Below are positions 14,460-21,233 of a stretch of 25,212 nt of DNA, in pieces (position 1 is the stretch's first letter; every line of letters begins with the position of its first letter). Below the pieces are notes generated by a model that did no database searches, was not told where the DNA came from, and saw only the letters and a program-made list of their open reading frames with translations. This DNA comes from a virus. The position numbers were made by a program, and so were the translations under genes. The stretch lies in IMG/VR virus record IMGVR_UViG_3300044993_000360, positions 1-25,212 of that record; one strand, given 5' to 3'.

Positions 14460-14840
14460 TCACATAGCATTCAGCCTTGCTGCGATCTTCGTCAGCGCCA
14501 GCTGCCAGCGCCGCCACGCAGTGGTACGATCCACTCCCAACTCGCCACCGATCTGCTTCCACGGCACGCGAGCGGCACGCGACCAGACCAGCTTACGCTC
14601 GTCCTCCTCGATCCAGAGCACCCAGTCGAAGGTCTGCTCGAGCCGGGTGATCGCGGCCGCCGAGGGCCAGACCCGCATCGGCTGCGGCTCCATCGCCGCA
14701 ATCTCGCGGCTGGTCCGCACGATGTCGGGCCAGGTGTTGTAGTAGCCCTGCGCCTTCACCGGCGGCAGCTTGCGGAGGGTGCGGAACGCCTCCTCGAAAT
14801 GATCGGCCACGCAGTCGGCGGTCCATTCGCGATCAGCCAT
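14460..14840 (-). CDS. DUF6362 family protein
   Basis: A 126-residue protein (MADREWTADCVADHFEEAFR) matching my recollection of the DUF6362 family in Rhodobacterales prophages. The middle contains WVLWIEEDERKLVWSRAARV and the C-terminus reads PWKQIGGELGVDRTTAWRRW, a clear helix-turn-helix resembling sigma-factor region 4 or transposase-type DNA-binding domains. A role as a phage transcription regulator is plausible but not shown. The ATG at 14840 overlaps the end of the upstream small gene by eight bases. An upstream in-frame start at 14873 is less likely because it lies inside that gene. Confidence 0.8.
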   Translation of the reverse strand: MADREWTADCVADHFEEAFRTLRKLPPVKAQGYYNTWPDIVRTSREIAAMEPQPMRVWPSAAAITRLEQTFDWVLWIEEDERKLVWSRAARVPWKQIGGELGVDRTTAWRRWQLALTKIAARLNAM

Positions 14841-15042
14841 GGCGTGCCTCCTTGGCCGCGGTCCGCTTGCCATAGATCTTCGTGCCCAGCTGCTCGACCA
14901 GTTCGCGCTCGGGCCACGTCAGCCGCTGGTCGTCGATACGGACCGCAAGCAGCCTCTGTTCGTGCCAACCGTCGCGCTTGACCTGATCGGGATCCCGGCG
15001 TCGGCCGCCGTAACCGTGGGAATGCCAACGCATCGTCTTCAT
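14833..15042 (-). CDS. Small basic hypothetical protein
   Basis: A 69-residue basic protein (MKTMRWHSHGYGGRRRDPDQ) that I do not recognise. The start at 15042 overlaps the stop of the 175-residue gene upstream by four bases (ATGA), and its end overlaps the DUF6362 start by eight bases, so it belongs to a tightly coupled operon. The C-terminal half (RLTWPERELVEQLGTKIYGK) may be a helix-turn-helix, but it is too short to be sure. A longer open frame extends upstream, but it is the out-of-frame shadow of the neighbouring gene. Confidence 0.65.
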   Translation of the reverse strand: MKTMRWHSHGYGGRRRDPDQVKRDGWHEQRLLAVRIDDQRLTWPERELVEQLGTKIYGKRTAAKEARHG

Positions 15043-15566
15043 GCACGCCCCTCCCGCCGCTCTCTTTCCATTGCCGCGCGGGCCTGCTGGGCCCGACGAC
15101 GATCCCGGTCGTTGTCGAGGTCGATCCGGCTGAGACCAGTCTCGCGATCGACATGGCTGCCTTCGCCATGGCGCGCCCAGGCGATGAAGGCGTTGCCGAT
15201 CTTGCCGTGCAGCCCGATCATGGCGCTTTGGTTGGAGACCGCTATGAGCGGCGCGAGGTGGCGGGAAAGGAACGGCAGCCAGTCGGCCGGGTCCGGGACG
15301 ACGACCTGCTCGACGAAGGCCAGTGGGGTCTCGATCAGCACGAAGATGCCGTGGATCTCGCTCGGCCAGAACCGGATCTCGAGCGCACCGCCCGGCAGGC
15401 CCTCCTCGGTCAGCAGCGTGTATTCGCAGTCGAGGACGCGCTCGAGCGCGCGATGCCAGTCCACGCGTTCGGTCTCGCTGATGCGCACGGCCGCATGGTA
15501 CCAGTCGGGCAACTCCGTGTCGTGAAATCGCCCGGCGTCGTAGAGGCGCATCCTGTCGAAACTCAT
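15039..15566 (-). CDS. Hypothetical phage protein
   Basis: A 175-residue protein (MSFDRMRLYDAGRFHDTELP) with no domain that I recognise. The middle has alternating hydrophobic strands (GGALEIRFWPSEIHGIFVLI; VVVPDPADWLPFLSRHLAPL). The C-terminal ~30 residues are a highly charged Arg-rich helix (DNDRDRRRAQQARAAMERER) that could bind nucleic acid. It is joined to both neighbours by ATGA overlaps: the upstream helicase part and the downstream 69-residue gene. Co-transcription with primase-helicase genes suggests a role in phage DNA metabolism, but this is context only. Confidence 0.7.
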   Translation of the reverse strand: MSFDRMRLYDAGRFHDTELPDWYHAAVRISETERVDWHRALERVLDCEYTLLTEEGLPGGALEIRFWPSEIHGIFVLIETPLAFVEQVVVPDPADWLPFLSRHLAPLIAVSNQSAMIGLHGKIGNAFIAWARHGEGSHVDRETGLSRIDLDNDRDRRRAQQARAAMERERREGRA

Positions 15567-16903
15567 GCCTCGGTCTCCTCTTCTGGTTGGGGGTGATGGG
15601 CGCGGCGCAGGGCGGCGGGCTTTGCGGCGTCCAGCCGGGCCGACAGCGCATCGAGGGCAGCGCGGCGCGCGGCGCGCACGGCCTGCATGCTTGCGGTCAG
15701 GCGGGATGTGAGGGTGTCGAGGTGCGCGGCGCAGGCAGGATCGGGCGGGCCAGCGTCCGCAACGTGGTCTCGCCGCATCTCGAAACTGGCAAGCGGCCCG
15801 AGGCGGTTGGTGAGCCAGGCTTCCGGATCGGGAATGCGGGAGAGATCGACGCGGGCGGACCGGGGGCGATGGCCGGATCCTTCGGGGCGATAGGTCACCT
15901 CCGCCGAGGAGTGTGACATTTGGCTATTATAGAGATCCCTATAATAGCAGTTTGTCACATTCCTCGACCGATCCTGCCGGGCTGCGGCGGCCGAGGACCA
16001 GAGCTCCGGGAAACAGGCGGCCATGTCGGCGGCGTTCTCGAGGACGATGCCGGTGAGCGCCATCAGGTCGCGCCGGGTCGGGCGGAGATCGGACCAAGGC
16101 ACCAGCGCGTCGACGGTGACGGGCAGGACCACGTCGGTGAGCAGGTCGATCTCGAGTGGCGTGGCGGCGGTGCGGTTGACGCCGCGACCGCGACCGATCG
16201 CCTGGATCAGCTCGCCTTCGCAGATGCTCCAGCGCACGGCCTCGGCGACAGGATCGGCGTGTTCCTCCATCGCGAGCGGGGCGCTCCGGTCGCCAGTAAG
16301 CCGGATACGGCGTTCGATCATCGGATACCACCAGCCCGCGTCCTGCAGGTTGGGCGCAGGCACGCGGCCGGTCAGCGCCGTGGCGATCAGTTCGACCGTC
16401 CGCGGCGCGGGCAGCGTGCGGCCGAGCACGACCATGGCGCCGATCCCGCCCCAGCGGTCGAGCCCGCTCAGCGCGTTGAAATGCACCGCCTCGACCCGCG
16501 GCGGCAGGCCGGCCGACCTGAGCGCATCGATGGCGGCCTTCTGGCCCACCACCAGGAGATCGATGGCCTGGCCGGGGCGATGGCACTGGCGGGCCCGAAG
16601 GTCGATCCACGCGCGGAGGTCGCGCAGGCGGGTCGCGGCGGCCTTGTGTTCGCGCTCGGGCGCATCGGCCGAGGGCGTCAGCGCGCGGGCCGAGGTCGGG
16701 CTGTCGGTCACCTGGCAGACGCGGACATGGGGCTGGCGCGCGGCGACGGGCGTGCCGATGTCGATCCGCGGCAGGTAGGTCTGCACGAGTTCGGGCCGCA
16801 GCGTCGCGTCGAGATGCAGGATCGGCGCCTGGGCCGCCCAGCCGGTCCGCATCGGGCTGCGCCAGCGCAGGCGGAGCGCGCGGACCGAACCCCCCTCGGT
16901 CAT
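15563..16903 (-). CDS. SF2 helicase C-terminal part of split primase-helicase
   Basis: A 446-residue segment that looks like the second RecA-like domain of the helicase whose first domain lies in the upstream frame. Visible elements are LHLDATLRPELVQ (29-41), HFNALSGLDRWGGIGAMVVL (141-160) and a motif VI-like QAIGRGRGVNR with arginine-finger candidates (234-244). The C-terminal 130 residues are helical and Ala/Arg-rich. The first ATG is at 16903, but the frame is open further back. The sequence just above it reads as natural protein (RCATLWLILAEALENGHDAA) up to the run of seven C on this strand (16988-16994). Separate translation or fusion by frameshift are both possible. A 62 bp palindrome lies inside the gene at 15905-15966. 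Confidence 0.75.
   Translation of the reverse strand: MTEGGSVRALRLRWRSPMRTGWAAQAPILHLDATLRPELVQTYLPRIDIGTPVAARQPHVRVCQVTDSPTSARALTPSADAPEREHKAAATRLRDLRAWIDLRARQCHRPGQAIDLLVVGQKAAIDALRSAGLPPRVEAVHFNALSGLDRWGGIGAMVVLGRTLPAPRTVELIATALTGRVPAPNLQDAGWWYPMIERRIRLTGDRSAPLAMEEHADPVAEAVRWSICEGELIQAIGRGRGVNRTAATPLEIDLLTDVVLPVTVDALVPWSDLRPTRRDLMALTGIVLENAADMAACFPELWSSAAAARQDRSRNVTNCYYRDLYNSQMSHSSAEVTYRPEGSGHRPRSARVDLSRIPDPEAWLTNRLGPLASFEMRRDHVADAGPPDPACAAHLDTLTSRLTASMQAVRAARRAALDALSARLDAAKPAALRRAHHPQPEEETEA
15905..15966. repeat. 62 bp AT-rich palindrome inside helicase gene
   Basis: Arms of 28 bp (15905-15932 and 15939-15966) match at 23 of 28 positions, including perfect blocks CGAGGA, TGTGACA and GCTATTATAG. 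The six-base centre contains GATC. It is strikingly AT-rich in a GC-rich gene. On the minus strand it is translated in frame as part of RNVTNCYYRDLYNSQMSHSS (helicase residues about 314-333). Confidence 0.9.
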
Positions 16904-16962
16904 CTCGTGAACGAGTTCCGCGCCGGCCGCATCGTGGCCGTTCTCCAGCGCCTCGGCAAGGA

Positions 16963-19053
16963 TCAGCCAGAGCGTCGCGCAGCGCCCGGGGGGGCCCAGG
17001 GTTCGCCCGCAGGCGGCAGGACGGCCTCGATGCGCTTGCGCCGCTCAAGCGGCGACATGCCGGGGCGCAGGCCCGCGTCGCGCATGCGCCGGCGTTCGAG
17101 CGTCGCGGCATGTCGGCAGTCGTCCGGGGTGAGACCGACCGCCTCCAGCAGCCCGAGGCGCAGCGGACCAGGCTCCGTGACCCGCAGCGCCTTGCAGAGC
17201 CGCTCGCGCGCGGCGATCAGGTCGGCCGTGGCGCCGACATCCATCCTGCCCTTGGCCCCGTAGCAGGTGACCGAGGTGCGGCCGGGCTCCAACCCGTCCT
17301 GCGTGAGCGTCGCCTTGCCGTCGAGACCGCGCAGGCCCGATTGCCAGAAAGCCTCGTCGATGACGAGCAGCCCGACCTCGCCGATGGCCTGCGGCTTCAT
17401 GTGGAAAAGGCTGTCATGGGCGCAGACGATGATCTGCGCCGCCTGCGCCAACGGCTTCTGGCGCTGATAGCCGCAATCGTGGAACCAGGGGCAGAGCAGC
17501 AGCTCCGCCCCGTTCTTGACCTTGCAGCAGCTCTGTTCGACCGGATGCTCGATCTCGAGCGCGTCGAAGGTGGCCTCGGTGTCGAGGCACATGAGCCGGT
17601 CTGGGTTGTCGTCGCTGGGATCGGGCGCGGTGCGGCCCTTCCAGAGCATGGCGCGGAGCCCCAACGCCTCGAAGGCCGCGACCTGCTCGGCGCCGAGATC
17701 GTGGCGCGGCACGGCATAGACGACCTTGCGCGTGCCGAGCCCGCCTGCCGCGATCAGTTCCGCGATGGCGGCCCGCGCGCTCGAGGTCTTGCCGAGGCCC
17801 ACGTCGACCGGAAGGCCAAGGAGCGGCGGCAGCGCGGCCCGCGCCACGATTTTGAAATCCAGCGGATCGCGACCAGCGTCGGCGGACTTCGCCTCCTCCT
17901 GCGCCGCCTCGACCGCGGCCCAGTAGTCCGGGATCGCCGCCATGAAGCTGGCGATGGCCTCGGCAAGGCTCATGCGGGCCTCGTCGGGCGTGAGAAACGG
18001 CGCGGGATAGGTCGGCGGTGGCGGCGGTATCCGGGCCGCGCCGGCAACGAGCGCTGCGACGGTGTCCGGGCCCACGGCGCAGAACAGGTCGTTGGCGTCG
18101 CCAGGGCTGTCGGGCACGGCCAGACGGCCGTCGACCGCGCGTGCGGCCTTGCGGGCCGCCTCGACACCGGGATTGGTGTCGCGGTCGGGCTTCGTGTCAT
18201 TATCGGCGATGAGGACGAGATCGGCCGCCGGAAAGCGCGCCCGCAGCGCCTCGGCCACTGGCATCAGGTTGCCCGCGTCCATCGCCGCAATCACGGTATG
18301 GCCCGTGGCGATGTGCAGGCTCGCGCCGGTGGCCCAACCCTCGCAGATCAGGACAGGGCCTGAGGGCTCCTCGATCGGCGCGGGCTCCGCGCCCACCACC
18401 GTGAAGTGGCCCTTCTTGGCACCGCCGGCCAGGAAGCGCTTTGCCCCGTCGGGCGCGATGAACTCCACGCTGTGGATACGGCCGTCGATGTCCTGCAGCG
18501 GCACGACGAGTCGGTGCCTCGCGTCCACGCGCAGGGCGAGCGGCCTTGCCCGCTTGGCGACGAGGTAGGAATGGTCCTTCGGGGCGGAACGGGTGCTGGT
18601 CCAGATGCGGGCAGCGCGCTCGGCAGCCTCGTTCGCCCGGTTTGGCGCGGGCCCGGCATCGTCATCGGGCTTGCTCACAGGCGGCGCCGTGGCCGGTGCC
18701 GTTAGCGGCTCGTCTGGATCGTTCGCGGGCGTTGCTCCCGGTGTCGACCGCTGACGGGCCGGCCGGGGATGCGCCGCCATGCCTATCCGGTCCGCGATCC
18801 AGTCGGTTGCATCCTCGCGTGCCATGCCGAGGTCGCGGCCTACGAGGTCCGGGAACCAGCCGCCCCGGCCTGCCTCGTGGTCGAACCACATTCCCGCCCG
18901 CGTGCCGCCGACCACGACCGAGAGGCTGCCCTTGCGGCCCCAGCGCCATTCCCGGCCCGCGCGGAGGGTCGGCTTGCCCAACAGTTCGACGGCCAGCTCA
19001 GGCACGCGGGCGCGCAGCTCCGCGTCGAAGGCCCGCCAGTCCCGCCCGCTCAT
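16963..19053 (-). CDS. Toprim primase / SF2 helicase N-terminal part
   Basis: From the ATG at 19053 this is 696 residues (MSGRDWRAFDAELRARVPEL). The frame is open further up, but that region is low complexity. Residues 1-90 are a phage primase-like N-terminal region. Residues 232-315 form a Toprim domain (ICEGWATG with Glu238; LIADNDTKPDRD with Asp284/286). Residues 415-570 form helicase domain 1: Walker A GLGKTS (419-424) and motif II LVIDEAFW (Asp566, Glu567). Cys509, 510, 521 and 527 lie between them, just before QIIVCAHDSLFH, like the iron-sulfur insert of XPD/DinG helicases. The frame ends soon after a run of seven C, giving a short unrelated tail (AARRSG). The second helicase domain follows in another frame. 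The likely role is phage replication initiation. Confidence 0.85.
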   Translation of the reverse strand: MSGRDWRAFDAELRARVPELAVELLGKPTLRAGREWRWGRKGSLSVVVGGTRAGMWFDHEAGRGGWFPDLVGRDLGMAREDATDWIADRIGMAAHPRPARQRSTPGATPANDPDEPLTAPATAPPVSKPDDDAGPAPNRANEAAERAARIWTSTRSAPKDHSYLVAKRARPLALRVDARHRLVVPLQDIDGRIHSVEFIAPDGAKRFLAGGAKKGHFTVVGAEPAPIEEPSGPVLICEGWATGASLHIATGHTVIAAMDAGNLMPVAEALRARFPAADLVLIADNDTKPDRDTNPGVEAARKAARAVDGRLAVPDSPGDANDLFCAVGPDTVAALVAGAARIPPPPPTYPAPFLTPDEARMSLAEAIASFMAAIPDYWAAVEAAQEEAKSADAGRDPLDFKIVARAALPPLLGLPVDVGLGKTSSARAAIAELIAAGGLGTRKVVYAVPRHDLGAEQVAAFEALGLRAMLWKGRTAPDPSDDNPDRLMCLDTEATFDALEIEHPVEQSCCKVKNGAELLLCPWFHDCGYQRQKPLAQAAQIIVCAHDSLFHMKPQAIGEVGLLVIDEAFWQSGLRGLDGKATLTQDGLEPGRTSVTCYGAKGRMDVGATADLIAARERLCKALRVTEPGPLRLGLLEAVGLTPDDCRHAATLERRRMRDAGLRPGMSPLERRKRIEAVLPPAGEPWAPPGAARRSG
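16988..16994 (-). other. Run of seven C at helicase frame change
   Basis: On the minus strand the zero frame reads GCC CCC CCG, so the heptamer C CCC CCG fits the X XXY YYZ form for -1 slippage. One extra C, or a -1 shift, would join the primase-helicase frame to the helicase C-terminal frame (APPG continuing into RCATLWLILAEALENG). A homopolymer length error is an equally good explanation. Confidence 0.65.
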
Positions 19054-19453
19054 CGCCGCCCCCGCGGAACGGGCGCATGCACACCGGTCGGCAAAGGAGC
19101 CGCGGCGGCATGGTGCAAGGTTTGGCGAGGACGGGCGGACACGGGTGCTGTGGAACCGGATAGGGGCGTCGTTGCCCCCGGTTCTGCCGTGCATCAGACC
19201 ACTCTCGCGACGTCGGAACCGGTCTGCCCGGCGACAGGCCATCGCTCCGGAAAGGGGTGACCCCTTCCGGCAAGGTTCTGAAATCACTTCAGTTCATGGG
19301 TGGACCCCAACGGGCTCAACGACCCCTGTGGAGCGTCCTCAGCGGCCGCGGCCGACCAGAGGGGTGACCCCTCGTCCGCGCGAACAGGGTGAACGGTTCA
19401 CCCCTCGATCAGGATGCCGACGCCGTGGGCTCACCCCTCGGAACTGGCCATTG
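19054..19453. promoter_or_regulatory. 400 bp non-coding region with GGGTGA/TCACCC palindromes
   Basis: There is no credible gene between the toxin remnant (ends 19454) and the primase (starts 19053). Three strong palindromes occur. At 19247-19270, CCGGAA and GGGGT are mirrored by ACCCC and TTCCGG, with one bulged A. At 19359-19373, GAGGGGT and ACCCCTC flank one G, perfectly. At 19387-19403, GGGTGAAC and GTTCACCC flank one G, perfectly. A further TCACCCCTC half-site lies near 19431-19439. They look like dimer-binding operators or iterons controlling the primase-helicase operon; this is inference. I see no clear -10/-35 boxes. Confidence 0.6.
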
Positions 19454-19797
19454 TCAGTGTTGTTCAGGATCCTTTGGCGGACCCAAGGCGGCCAGTCGGC
19501 GCGGCAGGTCCGTCCGGCTGTGGAGCACGTCCACCACGATCACCTGGTCCGGCATCTCGACGAACACGATGAAATGCTGCCCCGCCCGCGTGAAGCGCAG
19601 GTCCTCCGGCAGGGCGGGATCGATCAGGCGGCGACAGTCGTGGGACGGCGCTTCTCCCGCGGCGATGGCGGCGCAGCGCGCCATGAGGTCGGCCTCGTAG
19701 GCCTCGGCCTGGCGCGGCCCGAGGTCTCCAGCGTCCAGCGGGCGATCTCGACGAGCGCGCGTTCCGCCTGCCGCGTCAGCCGCCATGGCTTCGGCAT
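19454..19797 (-). pseudogene. ParE/RelE-type toxin, frameshifted
   Basis: A toxin of the ParE/RelE superfamily directly after a ParD-type antitoxin, its start overlapping the antitoxin stop by one base (TGATG). Reading from the ATG at 19797 gives MPKPWRLTRQAERALVEIAR followed by WTLET, a typical ParE N-terminus. The frame is then lost. The rest is in another frame: GPRQAEAYEADLMARCAAIA, the strand segment LRFTRAGQHFIVFVEMPDQV and a C-terminal VVDVLHSRTDLPRRLA. One missing base near 19722 explains it, since ACCTTCGGG is expected for TFG where ACCTCGGG is found. Unless this is a sequencing error, the toxin is inactive and the antitoxin is an orphan. Confidence 0.8.
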
Positions 19798-20054
19798 CAG
19801 GACGCGGTGCGTGCGGCGGCGAATGCCCTGCGGATCGCGTCCTCACCAGAGCCTTCGGCGAGCGCACCCGATCGCGCCTCCTCGAGCCCTGCCGCGAGCC
19901 GCGCGCGCAAGTCGGTCATCTCGGCCTCCTCACGCTCGAGCAGGCGTAGGCCGGCGCGGAGCGCCTCCGAGGCATTCTGGTAGCGACCATCGGCGATCAG
20001 CCGCTCGATCAGGTCGGTCTGGCTGTCGGTCAGGACGACATTGCGGGTCGGCAT
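19797..20054 (-). CDS. parD: ParD-type antitoxin, ribbon-helix-helix
   Basis: An 85-residue protein (MPTRNVVLTDSQTDLIERLI). The N-terminal strand followed by two helices (residues 3-45, including GRYQNASEALRAGLRLLERE) is the CopG/ParD ribbon-helix-helix DNA-binding fold. The C-terminal acidic helix would wrap the ParE toxin. ATG at 20054 has GGAG eight bases upstream; the longer frame from 20081 is rejected. It should repress its own operon, and a matching inverted repeat overlaps the promoter upstream. The gene appears intact although the partner toxin is frameshifted. Confidence 0.9.
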   Translation of the reverse strand: MPTRNVVLTDSQTDLIERLIADGRYQNASEALRAGLRLLEREEAEMTDLRARLAAGLEEARSGALAEGSGEDAIRRAFAAARTAS

Positions 20055-20072
20055 CGGTATCTCCCTCAGGCG

Positions 20073-20108
20073 CATTGGCAATATATGCCAATGAAGGGCT
20101 ATTGTCGA
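20073..20108 (-). promoter_or_regulatory. Toxin-antitoxin promoter with overlapping operator
   Basis: On the minus strand: -35 TCGACA (20103-20108), exactly 17 bp, -10 TATATT (20080-20085). A perfect inverted repeat, CATTGGCA (20073-20080) and TGCCAATG (20086-20093) separated by ATATA, covers the -10 box. This is the expected layout for autorepression by the ParD-type antitoxin. Confidence 0.85.
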
Positions 20109-20127
20109 CCAGCGGGGATCCCGCGCG

Positions 20128-20841
20128 TCAGCCGGTCTGCCGCAGATCGGGCCCCAGCACCCGCTTGGCGCCGCCGCGCTGTGCCGACGGCAGCCGGATC
20201 AGCGTGGCCATGGCATCGGCGAGCTTGTTCGACACCGGCTCACCCTCGATCTGCTGCTCGAGAAACCAGTCGACGAGGCAGTCCTTCTTGCCCTGGTCCT
20301 CGGCCGTGATCCCGAAATGTGCAATCGCCGCCTGCATCAGGTCGAGATAGGGCGTGCTGTAGATCGCATCCGCCGCGCCCTGTGTGGGCCGCACGGGCTC
20401 CGGCATGTAATCCGGCCAGATCGCCTTCACGAGAAACCGCGCCACTCGGATGTCGATAAATTCCCAATCCCGCGCGGTCAGACGACCGAACGAATACTTC
20501 CCCTCGCGCCACTGCTCCGGGCGGATGCTGGTGTGATAGCCCGAGTGCAGACCGAAGCCGCTGCTGCTGCCGCCGTTGCCCCAGCCATGGGTCCGCTCCT
20601 CGGTGTAACGTCCCTGCGCCAGAAGATCCCCGTCTCGCAGCGCGACGAGCAACTCGGTCTCCGCCTCCGCCTTCCACGCGATCGTCGGGTCCTGCGGCCG
20701 GTTCCAGTGCTGGTATTCCGACACGGGTTTCGGCGGCAGCTTTGCCGCTTCCACCGCGCGCCGGGCGACCGTCAGCTTCTGCACATGGGCCAGCGCCTCT
20801 GCAAAACTCCATTGGGTACGGTCGAGCGATTGCAGCGACAT
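20128..20841 (-). CDS. Hypothetical protein, function unknown
   Basis: A 237-residue protein (MSLQSLDRTQWSFAEALAHV) that I do not place in a named family. The N-terminal third is charged and helical. The middle has a Gly/Ser loop (GWGNGGSSSGFGLHSGYH) and aromatic-rich DWEFIDIRVARFLVKAIWPD. The C-terminal part, YLDLMQAAIAHFGITAEDQG then DCLVDWFLEQQIEGEPVSNK, reads as a helical unit that I have seen in other alphaproteobacterial accessory proteins, possibly DNA-binding. The start at 20841 has GAGG seven bases upstream and a promoter 35-60 bp above it. It diverges from the recombinase cassette, so it could be its regulator, but that is speculative. Confidence 0.75.
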   Translation of the reverse strand: MSLQSLDRTQWSFAEALAHVQKLTVARRAVEAAKLPPKPVSEYQHWNRPQDPTIAWKAEAETELLVALRDGDLLAQGRYTEERTHGWGNGGSSSGFGLHSGYHTSIRPEQWREGKYSFGRLTARDWEFIDIRVARFLVKAIWPDYMPEPVRPTQGAADAIYSTPYLDLMQAAIAHFGITAEDQGKKDCLVDWFLEQQIEGEPVSNKLADAMATLIRLPSAQRGGAKRVLGPDLRQTG

Positions 20842-20874
20842 GGGCGGCCTCGTGAATCGATTGGGGACAGGACG

Positions 20875-20903
20875 AACATAATGGGAACGCCCTGCCCCCT
20901 CAA
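20875..20903 (-). promoter_or_regulatory. Promoter for the 237-residue gene
   Basis: On the minus strand: -35 TTGAGG (20898-20903), 17 bp, -10 TATGTT (20875-20880). It lies in the 116 bp divergent region shared with the recombinase cassette. Just upstream are the TGTTGCAACA palindrome and two related units beginning GGAATGGGT, one on each side of it. Confidence 0.6.
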
Positions 20904-20913
20904 CCCATTCCGA

Positions 20914-20923
20914 TGTTGCAACA
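20914..20923. promoter_or_regulatory. Palindrome TGTTGCAACA, second copy
   Basis: A perfect 10 bp palindrome identical to the core of 14441-14452. It is flanked on the minus strand by GGAATGGGTGAACCCC on one side and GGAATGGGTTGAGG on the other. It sits between divergent genes, so it is a candidate operator for either or both. Confidence 0.5.
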
Positions 20924-20957
20924 CCGAAGGGGTTCACCCATTCCGGCCGGGCACGGG

Positions 20958-21233
20958 ATGACCCGTTCCAAGGTCGCGGTCATCGACGCATTCCTGCACC
21001 GATGGATCATGATGTTCGATCCCGGTCCCATCCGTCGCCCCAATCCACTGCCACCGGATCAGATGACCCCCACGGAGCGCCGCACCGAACTGTGCGCCTT
21101 GCTCGCTCTCGGGCTGGTGAGGCTCATGCAGCGCGAGCGGGGCGAACCTTATGACAAAACTGGAGAAATTCGCCTACACTATTCGGCCGACCGATGCCGT
21201 CATGCAACCCGGAACCCAACGGAGACCGCATGA
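20958..21233 (+). CDS. Small protein of recombinase cassette
   Basis: A 91-residue protein (MTRSKVAVIDAFLHRWIMMF) of unknown function. I recognise the segment MFDPGPIRRPNPLPPDQMTP followed by TERRTELCALLALGLVRLMQ as recurring upstream of DUF2924-recombinase genes in alphaproteobacteria. The second half contains one amphipathic helix; the tail is polar. ATG at 20958 is preferred over the upstream 20913, which would run through the palindromic control region. The stop overlaps the DUF2924 start by four bases, so the two are translationally coupled. Confidence 0.75.
   Translation: MTRSKVAVIDAFLHRWIMMFDPGPIRRPNPLPPDQMTPTERRTELCALLALGLVRLMQRERGEPYDKTGEIRLHYSADRCRHATRNPTETA

Noticed and set aside
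14170-14562. A 130-codon minus-strand open frame in the non-coding control region
   Set aside because: No ribosome binding site, partial overlap with the DUF6362 gene, and its sequence is largely the translation of the short repeats.
19054-19287. N-terminal extension of the primase up to 19287
   Set aside because: The extension is Arg/Ser-rich low-complexity sequence lying over palindromic control DNA; family-like sequence starts at the ATG at 19053.
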